Assembly (NCBI GenBank): GCA_964035015.1
Contig: OZ036007.1
Span: forward strand, 13,000,141-13,064,140
From: Corallium rubrum
Lineage: Eukaryota > Cnidaria > Anthozoa > Scleralcyonacea > Coralliidae
Reading direction: 5' to 3'
DNA: 64,000 bases
Numbering within the stretch: the stretch's first letter is position 1; each line of letters opens with the position of its first letter. The position numbers were made by a program, and so were the translations under genes. Below, one piece after another: positions 11,128-24,770 of the stretch. Under the pieces are notes generated by a model, which saw only the letters and a list, made by a program, of their open reading frames with translations, made no database searches and was not told the origin of the DNA.

Positions 11128-11385
11128 GAATGATGTCTTACACTGCTAAAGTCAACCGAAAAACTTTTCGGCTGACTCGAGCGGGATTTGAACTCGCACC
11201 TTCGGGATTCCGGTGCGCCGCTCTACCTGTTGAGCTATCGAGCCGCACAGGAATTGGAGGCGAGTTCTATCCAACTTAAGTGCACGAGATATTCTCGCGA
11301 CAACTTAACGCTTATCCGTGAGGACGTGCAGTGTTTCAATTCTAATTCAGAATCATTCTCATGTCTCTGAGGATGATTCTGAATT
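11128..11385 (-). mobile_element. tRNA-derived SINE inserted in LINE
   Basis: A 258-bp insertion flanked by the 11-bp direct repeat AGTATTTGCGT at 11117-11127 and 11386-11396, the hallmark of LINE-mobilised insertion. On the minus strand it contains a tRNA-like core (11174-11244) preceded by about 115 bp that starts with a hairpin (gaatcat-cctc / atgattc). Removing it rejoins the RT coding region of the host LINE. Confidence 0.8.
11174..11244 (-). tRNA. tRNA-like module of SINE (pseudo-tRNA)
   Basis: The acceptor stem GGCTCGA pairs with TCGAGTC over 7 bp. The D arm is gctc-aacaggta-gagc and contains the A-box (TAGCTCAACAGG). The T arm gcgag-TTCAAAT-cccgc contains the B-box and pairs at 4 of 5 positions. 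The anticodon arm is distorted, so I do not assign an anticodon. It most likely serves as an internal RNA polymerase III promoter for the SINE and not as a working tRNA. Confidence 0.6.
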
Positions 11386-12389
11386 AGTATTTGCGTCAAC
11401 TCCATAACTTTGGAGCTTACAGAGTAATATGCCATGGCTTACAGTGTCAAATGCCTTTGCTAAATCCAAATAAACTACAGAATTAAGAAGTCCCTGATAG
11501 AAGTGTACTCGTGGTAGAGTGAAATGGCCTAAAGCCTGATTGTTTTTCATGCAATAAACTATTTTTAATGAGATATGTATATAACTGATCGTAAACAATA
11601 CGTTCAAAAACGGCACAGTACAGAGATAGGTCTGTAATTGCATGTTTACGTCGTCTTTAGCTTCGGTTTTATATATTGGGGTATAACCTTTGGAAGTTTC
11701 CACTCGTCCGGAAATACGGCTGTTTGTATGGAAAAATTGAAAAGGTCACATAAAGATTCAGAAATAATAGGCGCTGCATGTTTGAGTAGTTTACATGGTA
11801 TTTGGTCTAAGACAGTTGCTTTCCTATCGGGTATTAAACTAAGTAATTTAGAAACGACATTTGGTGTTGTAGGTTTCAAAGTAAATACCGAACTAGCTGT
11901 TTTCAAATAATCAAAGTACAATTTAGTAGTCTGAAAATCAGTTGATGTCAATTTCAATCCAATTTCCGAAAAGTGTTTGTTAAAACTTTCTGATATATCC
12001 GCATCGTTATTGATTTCTTGGTTTCCAATTTTTAGAGAAGGAATGCTGTCAGATTTAGAGTTGCGAGACATCAATTCAATTGATTTCCAAACTTCCTTTG
12101 AGTTTCCCGAGTTAGCTTCAAAGAAGTGGTGATAATAATCCTTTTTATCTTTTCTAATCTTGTTGTTGCAATTATTTCGGGCAAATTTCAAGTTTTGCCA
12201 GTCACTGGGATTATTAGATGTCACCGCTGCTTTTTTAAGATTGTCTCGGTTAACTAGTAATTGTTTTAAATGAGGCGTCATCCAGGGACTCTTTTTGTTT
12301 CTCACTCGTTTTCGTTTGAATGGTGTATGTTTATCAACAATAGACAAAAACATTTTTTCCATAATTCCCACCGCGGTCATTGGAATCAC

Positions 12390-13142
12390 CTAGGTTATTA
12401 ATAGTTGACCAAGCGAGATTGTTAAATCATTTTTGAAGCTAATGACGTTGAAATTTTTCATATTTCGAACATGTATAACTTTATGCGTATTCTTATTTGG
12501 AATAGCGATCTTCCGTATTCCGTAAATAAGGCTATGATCGCTTATACCTAAATGTACCACTTCTAGTATTTCGTGTGCATCTATAGTTGGCTCGACAATA
12601 AGTTGTTCAAGTTGGTATATTTCAGAAAGCGAGTTTAATTGTTGAGTAGGTCGATAAGTCCTGTTGCTGAGTAAGTCACAGTTAAGATCTCCTAAGACGA
12701 AAATTTCCTTTGCTTCGTAATCAAGCACTTTGACAGCGTTTGAAATGTGATCAAAAAATATATCAGGGTTACAGTCAGGTGGTCTGTAAGCAACAACTAT
12801 AGCAAAAGGTTTACTGTTTGGTTTGGTAACTTCCACTATAATGGCTTCAGTGTTATTTGTCATCAAGTCGTATCGAACTTTATAATTGATGTGATTTTTT
12901 AAATAAATACAAACCCCACCACCGTTTCGGTTTCGATCTTTTCTATTTAAATCATAGTTGTTTAGTTTTACTTGATTACTAGTTATGTTATTATCAAGCC
13001 GTGTTTCATTAAAGGCAATTAGATCGATATTTTGATGGGTTATCCAGGCTCGAGCGTCTTCTGTGTGTAAAGGAAGACTGGTAATATTTAAAGAGACCAT
13101 TTTAAAACCTCTTACCTGCGGGATTTGTAAATTTTCAGACAT
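12390..13142 (-). pseudogene. LINE endonuclease (EEP/APE-like) ORF
   Basis: Begins at a true ATG at 13142 (MSENLQIP). Conserved blocks of the exonuclease-endonuclease-phosphatase fold are present in order: SLNITSLPLH (start of domain), DLIAFNETRLD (catalytic Glu), GGGVCIYLK, VVAYRPPDCN, FVLGDLNCDL (Asp/Asn metal-binding loop) and HLGISDHSLIYG (catalytic Asp-His). About 250 codons remain before the frame is lost at 12390, where it should continue into the RT linker. The protein would nick target DNA for target-primed reverse transcription. There is no ORF1 upstream; the DNA beyond 13167 belongs to the tandem-duplication block. Confidence 0.8.
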
Positions 13143-13261
13143 AACATCATATCTTCTATCAACAGGTCAATAAGATTAATTAAATAGCTTTTAAAATTTT
13201 TCGCAAGATTAATTGTTCCTTGGGGTTAAGATGTATAGCTTTCGTCCGTTTAAACAGCTTG

Positions 13262-14770
<1,509 letters not shown>

Positions 14771-14772
14771 TC

Positions 14773-14956
14773 TCAGAGAGGGAGAGAAAGGGAGAGAGAG
14801 GGAGAGAGAGGGAGAGAGAGGGAGAGAGAGGGAGAGAGAGGGAGAGAGAGGGAGAGAGAGGGAGAGAGAGGGAGAGAGAGGGAGAGAGAGGAGAGAGAGA
14901 GAGAGGGAGAGAGAGGGAGAGAGAGGGAGAGAGAGGGAGAGAGAGGGAGAGAGGGA
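14773..14956. repeat. (GGGAGAGA)n microsatellite
   Basis: Regular 8-bp array with one off-register point near 14889. The Arg/Glu/Gly and Leu/Ser/Pro frames are artefacts. Confidence 0.95.
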
Positions 14957-15150
14957 TTGTATATTGCCATCATGCATGTATATAGAATATGTATAGGTCC
15001 CCCTGTGCAGTGACCTTTTTTCTGGCAGATTTTTTAAATTGGTTACTGTAACGAGAAGACGATCAAGCTCAAGGAAGCGCAGAATGTATATATGCGGCTA
15101 TATTCAACGGTTCAATCCTAGATTAAAATATTAAGATAAATTACTTTTAC

Positions 15151-15466
15151 CTGCTGAAACGCAATTGGCAACATGTCATAATAAGAACAACCTTCTAATG
15201 TCCTTAATGCTGATGGAGCTTCAAATTGATGGGAGGAAACCAGCTGGCATCCTGTGTTGACACACATCTGGAATGTCACGCAAAGACAGTCCTTGAGACA
15301 CGCAAAGAAACATTCCACGATGGTTTTCATCGTCAGGTTACGAAATGCGTGTCCATAAAGAGCTTTGTCTTTCAAGGCTTTTTCGAAGTCCACCTCGTAT
15401 TGTGTCTGCACCAGAACATAAAGTCCAATCGTTAGTAATACCACGACAGCTGCCTTTAAAACGAAT
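15151..15466 (-). CDS. gene copy A, PAN/apple-like exon with N-terminal hydrophobic segment
   Basis: A 316-bp exon between an acceptor (gtttgttttag) at 15467-15468 and a donor (CAG|gtaaaa) at 15150. It ends in phase 0, which matches the phase-0 start of the EGF exon at 9806. It encodes a hydrophobic helix (AAVVVLLTIGLYVLV), a signal anchor or signal peptide, followed by a cysteine-rich PAN/apple-like region (ECFFACLKDCLC, FQMC, TGCQL, EGCSYYD). The same acceptor and donor are kept in copy B, where the DNA just upstream is not open. This supports the exon start chosen here over the longer open frame to 15555. A first coding exon with the ATG must lie upstream and is not identified. The product is probably a membrane or secreted binding protein. 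Confidence 0.7.
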
Positions 15467-15914
15467 CTAAAACAAACGTTTGTTGTTAGCGCTTCCGAAT
15501 TTTGTCGTGCGCGCTCGATTCTGTTTTTAATATAATCATTATAATAGGGGTGCAAAAAGAAATTCAGCGAGCGTGAGATCTGGATAAAGGGATATTGGAC
15601 GAGTTGAATCTCGCTTTCGGACCGAAGATAAATTATTATATAGTACAGCCCATGTTTATATAACCAATATAGTGAAATAAAAGTAACGTGTTGCGTAGGC
15701 AGTGTTGAAACAACAATCGAAAATATAGTAGGGTTTGGGTTTGATATAATAATAATAATGGAAACTTTATTAAATGTTTTTCTTTTCTACATATACAATT
15801 ATAAATCTCGCTTATTAAGGTGATTTACAATTGGCTACTTGAATCACAACTAATAATATATAATAACAACTGATGACTAATGACTATATAATAAAACATG
15901 CAAATTTATACACA

Positions 15915-16205
15915 AATATTTCAAAAAGCTAATAATTCGGGATTTCCCCATTCCTTATTTCGGCAGCAGAAAATGTAGTACGTATAGTTCTGATAGCTAT
16001 AGTCATCATTTTCCTTACGCAGTACATTTGGTGCTTGTTATCAAGACCAACCTTATCTAGCATATCTAAAAAAGTAGAACACTCATTCGCAAAAACACCT
16101 AGGGAACTCATGGAGAGATTTATAAATTTTACATCATTAAAATGTTCACTTTGCTGTTTTACTAGTTCACTATATTTATCTTCTTTCCGTTGAATCCAGG
16201 TAGAT
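15915..16205 (-). pseudogene. retroelement protein scrap (copy 1)
   Basis: The minus strand reads INLSMSSLGVFANECSTFLDML, then HQMYCVRKMMTIAIRT, and in a shifted frame CCRNKEWGNPE. This is a conserved segment seen in cnidarian retroelement ORFs near a reverse transcriptase. At least one frameshift is present. Class identification is from memory of the family and is tentative. Confidence 0.4.
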
Positions 16206-16286
16206 CGACAAAGAGGTTTGAACCGTTAACAGTTTGTAAGGTATTTGCAAGAAAGTTAAGAATTGAATTGTGCCTCCTCCTTCATA

Positions 16287-16287
<1 letters not shown>

Positions 16288-16349
<62 letters not shown>

Positions 16350-16350
16350 T
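16288..16350. repeat. (TAA)n microsatellite
   Basis: About 60 bp of TAA repeats. The counterpart at 20586-20678 is about 30 bp longer, which explains the change in offset between the duplication copies. Confidence 0.95.
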
Positions 16351-16394
16351 TTAAAATATAGTCATTATTTACAAATTGTAAGATAAATAATTCC

Positions 16395-17050
16395 ATTGCT
16401 AATAATGGTTATAATAATATCAATAGTTAGTGTGTTCTAGAAACGGTAATAGAGTTCTTCAGGTTAATTCATTCCATAGCATTGGGGCGGTAACGGAAAA
16501 GGCTCTCATTCCATATGTCTTTAGATTGTATTTGGATACCACTAAGAGTCCTTTGCTAATTGAGCGTAATGGTCTAGCAGGTGTATATGGGGCTAAGATA
16601 TCCCGAAGATACAATGGGGCCATGCCGTGGAGTGCCTTAAATGTCAGTATTAAAATCTTAAAAACAATCCTTTCTTTTTTTAAACAACTTTATTTAACGA
16701 GGGTAATAACACATAACAGTTTGGTAGTAAACTGATAAACTTGTGGCACTCTAATTGGGAGCCAGTGGAGGTCTTTCAGGATGGGTGTAATATGTTCAAA
16801 TTTTCTAGTATAAGTAAGAAGTCGTGCTGCTGAGTTTTGCACGTATTGAAGCTTTTGTAAAAGATGTTGTGGTAGCCGGCCGGTTAATAACGAGTAGAGT
16901 TACAATAATCTAATGTCGTAGTAACAAAAGCATGGATTAAAATTTCACAGTGTTGATACGACAGAAATTTTCTTACAGTAGCAATATTTCTGTGGTGGTA
17001 GAAAGCTGTTTTGTAGATCATCAAATTCACTTGTTTGTTCATAGATCGTC
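16395..17050 (-). pseudogene. RTE/CR1-type reverse-transcriptase C-terminal fragment (copy 1)
   Basis: The minus strand reads, across frames, LPQHLLQKLQYVQNSAARLL, HITPILKDLHWLPI, ALHGMAPLYLRDIL and MRAFSVTAPMLWNELT, followed by a stop. This is the standard C-terminal region of many animal LINE RTs. Several frameshifts and an internal stop make it a relic. The plus-strand open frame at 16430-16735 is its shadow. Confidence 0.7.
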
Positions 17051-17247
17051 AAACCACACCCCAATGTTTTTAGCAGAATCAGATGCCTGAATCAACTCCG
17101 TGCCAGCATAGATACATTTCAGTGGTGGTGATGGTCGACGGTGGGCGTTTAGCAATTTCCTATAGTGTTCTCATTTATACGATCGACCTTTGGCAATTCT
17201 GAATTCAAGCTATACTATATGTACGCATGTACATTGTACAACAGAAC

Positions 17248-17310
<63 letters not shown>
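17248..17310. repeat. (TTA)n microsatellite
   Basis: About 60 bp. The counterpart at 21576-21650 is slightly longer. Poly-Ile, poly-Leu and poly-Tyr frames across it are artefacts. Confidence 0.95.
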
Positions 17311-17485
17311 CAACAATCTTTATACAGATTATTTCTTGTTCAGTATACGAGGTGCATATTGTATATATATATATATATATATCAATAAGATTAATTAAAT
17401 AGCTTTTAAAATTTTTCGCAAGATTAATTGTTCCTTGGGGTTAAGATGTATAGCTTTCGTCCGTTTAAACAGCTTGGATCAATGT

Positions 17486-19063
<1,578 letters not shown>

Positions 19064-19065
19064 TC

Positions 19066-19252
19066 TCAGAGAGGGAGAGAAAGGGAGAGAGAGGGAGAGA
19101 GAGGGAGAGAGAGGGAGAGAGAGGGAGAGAGAGGGAGAGAGAGGGAGAGAGAGGGAGAGAGAGGGAGAGAGAGGGAGAGAGAGGGAGAGAGAGGGAGAGA
19201 GAGGGAGAGAGAGGGAGAGAGAGGGAGAGAGAGGGAGAGAGAGGGAGAGAGG
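19066..19252. repeat. (GGGAGAGA)n microsatellite in duplication copy 2
   Basis: Perfectly regular counterpart of the array at 14773-14956, without its off-register point. Confidence 0.95.
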
Positions 19253-19448
19253 GATTGTATATTGCCATCATGCATGTATATAGAATATGTATAGGTCCCC
19301 CTGTGCAGTGACCTTTTTTCTGGCAGATTTTTTAAATTGGTTACTGTAACGAGAAGACGATCAAGCTCAAGGAAGCGCAGAATGTATATATGCGGCTATA
19401 TTCAACGGTTCAATCCTAGATTAAAATATTAAGATAAATTACTTTTAC

Positions 19449-19764
19449 CTGCTGAAACGCAATTGGCAACATGTCATAATAAGAACAACCTTCTAATGTC
19501 CTTAATGCTGATGGAGCTTCAAATTGATGGGAGGAAACCAGCTGGCATCCTGTGTTGACACACATCTGGAATGTCACGCAAAGACAGTCCTTGAGACACG
19601 CAAAGAAACATTCCACGATGGTTTTCATCGTCAGGTTACGAAATGCGTGTCCATAAAGAGCTTTGTCTTTCAAGGCTTTTTCGAAGTCCACCTCGTATTG
19701 TGTCTGCACCAGAACATAAAGTCCAATCGTTAGTAATACCACGACAGCTGCCTTTAAAACGAAT
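19449..19764 (-). CDS. duplicate PAN/apple-like exon (duplication copy 2)
   Basis: Identical in structure to 15151-15466, with acceptor at 19765-19766, donor at 19448, the same hydrophobic helix and the same cysteine pattern. If the tandem duplication is real, gene copy A has two PAN exons in series. The exon is 316 bp with asymmetric phase (phase 0 at the donor, one extra base at the acceptor), so splicing both exons together would break the frame. Only one can be used per transcript. Confidence 0.65.
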
Positions 19765-20212
19765 CTAAAACAAACGTTTGTTGTTAGCGCTTCCGAATTT
19801 TGTCGTGCGCGCTCGATTCTGTTTTTAATATAATCATTATAATAGGGGTGCAAAAAGAAATTCAGCGAGCGTGAGATCTGGATAAAGGGATATTGGACGA
19901 GTTGAATCTCGCTTTCGGACCGAAGATAAATTATTATATAGTACAGCCCATGTTTATATAACCAATATAGTGAAATAAAAGTAACGTGTTGCGTAGGCAG
20001 TGTTGAAACAACAATCGAAAATATAGTAGGGTTTGGGTTTGATATAATAATAATAATGGAAACTTTATTAAATGTTTTTCTTTTCTACATATACAATTAT
20101 AAATCTCGCTTATTAAGGTGATTTACAATTGGCTACTTGAATCACAACTAATAATATATAATAACAACTGATGACTAATGACTATATAATAAAACATGCA
20201 AATTTATACACA

Positions 20213-20503
20213 AATATTTCAAAAAGCTAATAATTCGGGATTTCCCCATTCCTTATTTCGGCAGCAGAAAATGTAGTACGTATAGTTCTGATAGCTATAG
20301 TCATCATTTTCCTTACGCAGTACATTTGGTGCTTGTTATCAAGACCAACCTTATCTAGCATATCTAAAAAAGTAGAACACTCATTCGCAAAAACACCTAG
20401 GGAACTCATGGAGAGATTTATAAATTTTACATCATTAAAATGTTCACTTTGCTGTTTTACTAGTTCACTATATTTATCTTCTTTCCGTTGAATCCAGGTA
20501 GAT
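20213..20503 (-). pseudogene. retroelement protein scrap (copy 2)
   Basis: Duplicate of 15915-16205 with the same frameshift, offset 4298 bp. Confidence 0.4.
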
Positions 20504-20584
20504 CGACAAAGAGGTTTGAACCGTTAACAGTTTGTAAGGTATTTGCAAGAAAGTTAAGAATTGAATTGTGCCTCCTCCTTCATA

Positions 20585-20585
<1 letters not shown>

Positions 20586-20677
<92 letters not shown>

Positions 20678-20678
20678 T
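20586..20678. repeat. (TAA)n microsatellite in duplication copy 2
   Basis: Expanded copy of the array at 16288-16350. Confidence 0.95.
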
Positions 20679-20722
20679 TTAAAATATAGTCATTATTTAG
20701 AAATTGTAAGATAAATAATTCC

Positions 20723-21378
20723 ATTGCTAATAATGGTTATAATAATATCAATAGTTAGTGTGTTCTAGAAACGGTAATAGAGTTCTTCAGGTTAATTCAT
20801 TCCATAGCATTGGGGCGGTAACGGAAAAGGCTCTCATTCCATATGTCTTTAGATTGTATTTGGATACCACTAAGAGTCCTTTGCTAATTGAGCGTAATGG
20901 TCTAGCAGGTGTATATGGGGCTAAGATATCCCGAAGATACAATGGGGCCATGCCGTGGAGTGCCTTAAATGTCAGTATTAAAATCTTAAAAACAATCCTT
21001 TCTTTTTTTAAACAACTTTATTTAACGAGGGTAATAACACATACCAGTTTGGTAGTAAACTGATAAACTTGTGGCACTCTAATTGGGAGCCAGTGGAGGT
21101 CTTTCAGGATGGGTGTAATATGTTCAAATTTTCTAGTATAAGTAAGAAGTCGTGCTGCTGAGTTTTGCACGTATTGAAGCTTTTGTAAAAGATGTTGTGG
21201 TAGCCGGCCGGTTAATAACGAGTAGAGTTACAATAATCTAATGTCGTAGTAACAAAAGCATGGATTAAAATTTCACAGTGTTGATACGATAGAAATTTTC
21301 TTACAGTAGCAATATTTCTGTGGTGGTAGAAAGCTGTTTTGTAGATCATCAAATTCACTTGTTTGTTCATAGATCGTC
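20723..21378 (-). pseudogene. RTE/CR1-type RT C-terminal fragment (copy 2)
   Basis: Duplicate of 16395-17050 at an offset of 4328 bp, with isolated substitutions only (for example near 21044 and 21288). Confidence 0.7.
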
Positions 21379-21575
21379 AAACCACACCCCAATGTTTTTA
21401 GCAGAATCAGATGCCTGAATCAACTCCGTGCCAGCATAGATACATTTCAGTGGTGGTGATGGTCGACGGTGGGCGTTTAGCAATTTCCTATAGTGTTCTC
21501 ATTTATACGATCGACCTTTGGCAATTCTGAATTCAAGCTATACTATATGTACGCATGTACATTGTACAACAGAAC

Positions 21576-21650
<75 letters not shown>
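21576..21650. repeat. (TTA)n microsatellite in duplication copy 2
   Basis: Expanded copy of the array at 17248-17310. Confidence 0.95.
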
Positions 21651-21697
21651 CAACAATCTTTATACAGATTATTTCTTGTTCAGTATACGAGGTGCAT

Positions 21698-21699
<2 letters not shown>

Positions 21700-21741
<42 letters not shown>
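21700..21741. repeat. (TA)n run at duplication end
   Basis: A long TA run marks the right boundary of the second duplication copy. The matching run in copy 1 (17361-17382) abuts the start of copy 2. Confidence 0.9.
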
Positions 21742-21747
<6 letters not shown>

Positions 21748-21839
21748 TTTTACATGCTGCTAGCTATCAACAAAGGACCCCTGTAACGAGGACCTGTAAC
21801 GAGTTTCTCAGTACTGACTTTGCGTCAAGGATGTTATAA

Positions 21840-22930
21840 GAAGTGCATTAATTAGACCGGTAAAAATATATATTCAACTACATTGCACTTAGCTGGCACC
21901 AGTTTTCATTCTTTAACAGTCGAATGTTTATAGTTTTAGAAAAATATTTTTTCTTTTTAAATAGGACAGGCTTGCCAGTTTTAGTTATGGTAAAAATAAA
22001 TTTAAAGAAAAAACTAAAAACATCATAAGAGCATCACGCAATATTGACCAAAACTAACTTTATTTATACCGGTAGTGGAGAACCTTATAGATCAGTCGTA
22101 CATAAACTCACGGCCGTTTTCCTTAGAGCTAGTAGCTATAGTATAAGTCTCATCACTGTGATAGGTCCAGTGTTACTACAGGAGGAAACTGGAGTACCCG
22201 ACGAAATGCGATGTTTGGCAAAGTCTTCTCGCATGTGACCAAATGTATAGTATTAATTTATCTGGTAAATGCACTAGTGTAGAAGGAGTGTCAAACCCGA
22301 GTGCAGAGGTGAAAGGCGCATGCCATAGTCACTCTGCTGTCAACAGTTGTAAAATTGTTAAAGATCATGAAAAACACTATTTGTTAGCTAGGGTGTTTGG
22401 TCTCGGTTGGGAGGCGTATAAACTTAAGCTGACACAAGCTTCTAACTATAATACAGTGTGTATCAAAAAAATTCGAACCCTTAGAAAATGAATTAGCATT
22501 CGTTTCAAACAACCTATTGTAGTAGTTTGAAAGCTCTAAACACTTCTGAGCCACGGATGCGTACAAAAACACGGTCTATACACCTGGGAAATTAAGTTAA
22601 CTTGAAGTGCATGCATGGTGAAAGTATTTAAAAGCTTTTTCTCTTCCTGTTTAACTTATGCATATGTGCTGATTACTCAGCGCTTTTAGGGCTTTCAAAC
22701 TACTACAATAGGTTGTTTGAAAAGAATGCTAATTCATTTTCTAAGGGTTGAATTTTTTTGATACACACTGTAAAATCCAGTGTTAGTTTTAAAAGCGTAC
22801 CTCATTTTTGTTTGATGAAACAACCTGATCACTTTAGACGTATAGAATTCTCCTTGTCGATGTTAATATCTAATTCTACAGTGCAGTGCACGTCGCTTTT
22901 TTACCGCTGTAGTCAAGCCGTTTTATAAAT
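21840..22930 (-). repeat. dispersed repeat RF1, copy 1 (inverted)
   Basis: Reverse-oriented relative of 26586-27235 and 63105-63990. Shared landmarks are 'aaaaatgaggtacg' (here 22795-22812, inverted), 'gcgacgtgcag', 'acaactgttg' and 'gcgagaagactttgcc' (here near 22215-22235). The homology with copy 3 resumes at 24100-24200, beyond an inserted element. A mariner-type MITE (22454-22770) also interrupts it. No coding capacity is recognised. Confidence 0.7.
22454..22770. mobile_element. 317-bp Tc1/mariner-type MITE (TA duplication)
   Basis: Long inverted ends beginning CAGTGTGTATCAAAAAAATTC, continuing through 'aattagcattc' and 'cctattgtagtagtttgaaagc' on each side (about 80 bp), flanked by TA at 22452-22453 and 22771-22772. 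The interior is about 150 bp of non-coding DNA. It is inserted in repeat RF1; the other RF1 copies lack it and show the empty site. Confidence 0.85.
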
Positions 22931-23004
22931 ATTTAAAGGCACAGTGTCACCATGACGCAAACTTGAAAAACTTCGCGAACAAATTTTTTTCATGTCACGT
23001 CATT

Positions 23005-24094
23005 ACCAGAAATTTGGGTCATTTGTGCCGCTGCTCTCGGTAAGTGGCTATATTCGCCTAGACTTGCTCCAAATCCATCTCTTAGCGCTAGTTTTTGCGG
23101 GCGAGCGGAAAGGCGGGAAAGAGCAAAAGCGGGAGGAAAGAGGCGGACTTGTTTCGCTTGCAGGTTTTTGAATCTAATTAAATATTCTGGTGGGAAATCG
23201 CTGAAATGTACATCGCCCTGTTTTGATGTGTTTTGGGTTGTCGTACATGCAACGGAAAGTGGTTCTACCCCTACTAAAACGTTTTCAAGAGTCTGTTTAA
23301 CTCCAACTTCCAAAGATAGCACTTGCATAGCAATTTAGCCAGAATATAATTACTTCCCGAATTACGTCACCAGTTGAAAAATTCACCGGTGAATTTTGGC
23401 GCGCTGCAGGTGGGAAAAGTCCTTTTCAACGAGGAACCAAAAGGTCAAAAATGTTTGAAAAGGACTTTGAGAAAGTCTAATATTCGCCTAATAATATAAT
23501 TATGTACGTATTATAGAATTTCTAATGAGTGTGATTCTACTGTATTCTAGTGTTTCTCATTATTCAGGTCATTAAGTTCTTTAGAATTCGCCTAAATCGT
23601 GCATGTATGTATATATAAACAACCTGTAAACGACGATAAGGACTGTAAAATCAAGCAAGTTCAAACGCTTTTGGAAGTAACATGCTAGAGACAAGTGAGG
23701 ACCTTTATGTGCTCTCGAAGTAGATTGACTCATGCCGAATGCAACGCGAGTCAGGCACTTCGCATCGCCCGTAACGTTGTCGGTCAATTTGGCAAATTTC
23801 TAGAACCTGTTTGCAAGGATTACTATGGCTAATACTATGGATAGTGGCGCTTTCAGTGCAAAAATAAGACGAGCTAGGGAAGTACTTTGTCGTCGAAGTA
23901 AGCAAGCGTTTTTTTAGTTATAACTGTTCCTTAGTCCATGCTGAAGTCAAATGGAGTCGGGCAAAGAAGAAATATGGCACCACTTAAGCAAAATCTGAAT
24001 TATTATGTGCTCTCATTATTATTTACTGTTGAGAATCTCCATTATTATGGTCCTTAATACGCGCGCCACCATCTTGTCCCAAATTTCTGGTAAT
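23005..24094. mobile_element. TIR transposon/MITE family T2, copy 1 (with nested insertion)
   Basis: The ends are inverted copies of CATTACCAGAAATTTGGG. The body (23000-23060 and 23490-24094) is the reverse complement of 36648-37308 in gene copy B. A 420-bp element (23061-23480) is nested inside. The whole unit is inserted in repeat RF1, interrupting homology to 63105-63240. No transposase is recognised; the 68-codon frame shared by both copies is not a known protein. Confidence 0.7.
23061..23480. mobile_element. 420-bp insertion with 10-bp target duplication
   Basis: Flanked by the direct repeat TATTCGCCTA at 23051-23060 and 23481-23490, and absent from the homologous T2 copy at 36648-37308. 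The ends are weakly inverted (gacttgctccaaa versus gactttctcaaag). A 9-10 bp duplication fits a MULE-like element. The interior is GC-richer than the surroundings and has an open minus frame of about 110 codons that I do not recognise. Confidence 0.7.
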
Positions 24095-24770
24095 GTATTA
24101 CGTAGAAGCGCTCAAAACAATTTTCGTTACCTATTTATAACCACTTTATTTAAGCACTATTGTCTAACTGTAAAACAGTCAAATGTCCAAAATGTTCGCA
24201 CCATTGCTCGTCAAGTATAATAATGATGGATACCGTTTTTCAAATATTTACAAAGAACCAGGCGCGAGCGCGCCCTCCTCCTGCCTGATCATAGCTTGCC
24301 AGCTAAATTGCGAGTTCAGCCGTGGTTCCAAGCCAAGAATGCTCCAAAAGTCGTTTTGTTCTACATACGAAGTTAAAAGTTGATGTCCACTGTCTTCGGA
24401 ATGTTTGATTTATGGTTCATCAGCTCTGCCGATTTCTAAATTCTGGCATTCAATCCAAATATCTCGACGTGACGACGTCCTTCGTTTATTTTTTCATCTA
24501 TCGCCGTCTGTGTACCGAAGTTCTTCAACTCTTCAATTTTTTTGCCAGGACATTCTACAGCAAAGGAATAGTTTTCTTTTGTTTTGGTACTTTTTCTCAC
24601 AAACTTGCTCGGCTTTTTCGTTTTTTTTCTTATCATTTTATACCTTTTTGCAGTGTATAAGCATAGTGTATAAGTACAAAAATATGTTTTTGTGAAAACA
24701 TTTCTCCGACCGGAAGTAATGCCTTTAGCAACCAGTTGCCTAGCAACGAAATACGCCCGAACACCGTTAA

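Larger units (their letters stand above)
10130..12389 (-). pseudogene. LINE reverse transcriptase, multiply frameshifted
   Basis: Readable in pieces. 11646-12389 holds the linker and fingers (KSPWMTPHLKQLL; KATVLDQIPCKLLKH). About 11400-11640 has palm block DLAKAFDTVSH. 10742-11095 has GVPQGSILGPLL and the catalytic YADD box. 10239-10677 is the thumb and C-terminal region (FDYCDICC, QNRAARVIT, FANSGCKIWNNLP). The pieces lie in different frames, and a tRNA-derived SINE sits between the DLAKAFD and GVPQGS blocks. It is not functional as it stands. Confidence 0.8.
10130..13142 (-). mobile_element. decayed LINE of the CR1/L2/Rex-like (jockey-group) type
   Basis: Minus-strand non-LTR retrotransposon: an apurinic-type endonuclease ORF (12390-13142) followed by reverse-transcriptase segments in several frames down to a stop near 10130. 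The RT signatures DLAKAFDTV, GVPQGSILGPLL and MYADDTNI are visible. A SINE interrupts it at 11128-11385. The element lies wholly in the intron of gene copy A, in the same transcriptional sense. Exact clade placement would need an RT phylogeny. Confidence 0.85.

Noticed and set aside
15467..15555. Extending the PAN exon to 15555
   Set aside because: The extension begins at TTG, the equivalent region of copy B is not open, and a good splice acceptor lies at 15467-15468.
16430..16735. Plus-strand ORF of about 100 codons (repeated at 20758-21063)
   Set aside because: It shadows a reverse-transcriptase C-terminal fragment on the minus strand.
22990..23328. Minus-strand ORF of 112 codons as a host gene
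   Set aside because: It lies almost wholly inside the 420-bp insertion at 23061-23480 and crosses its boundary into T2; no family recognised.
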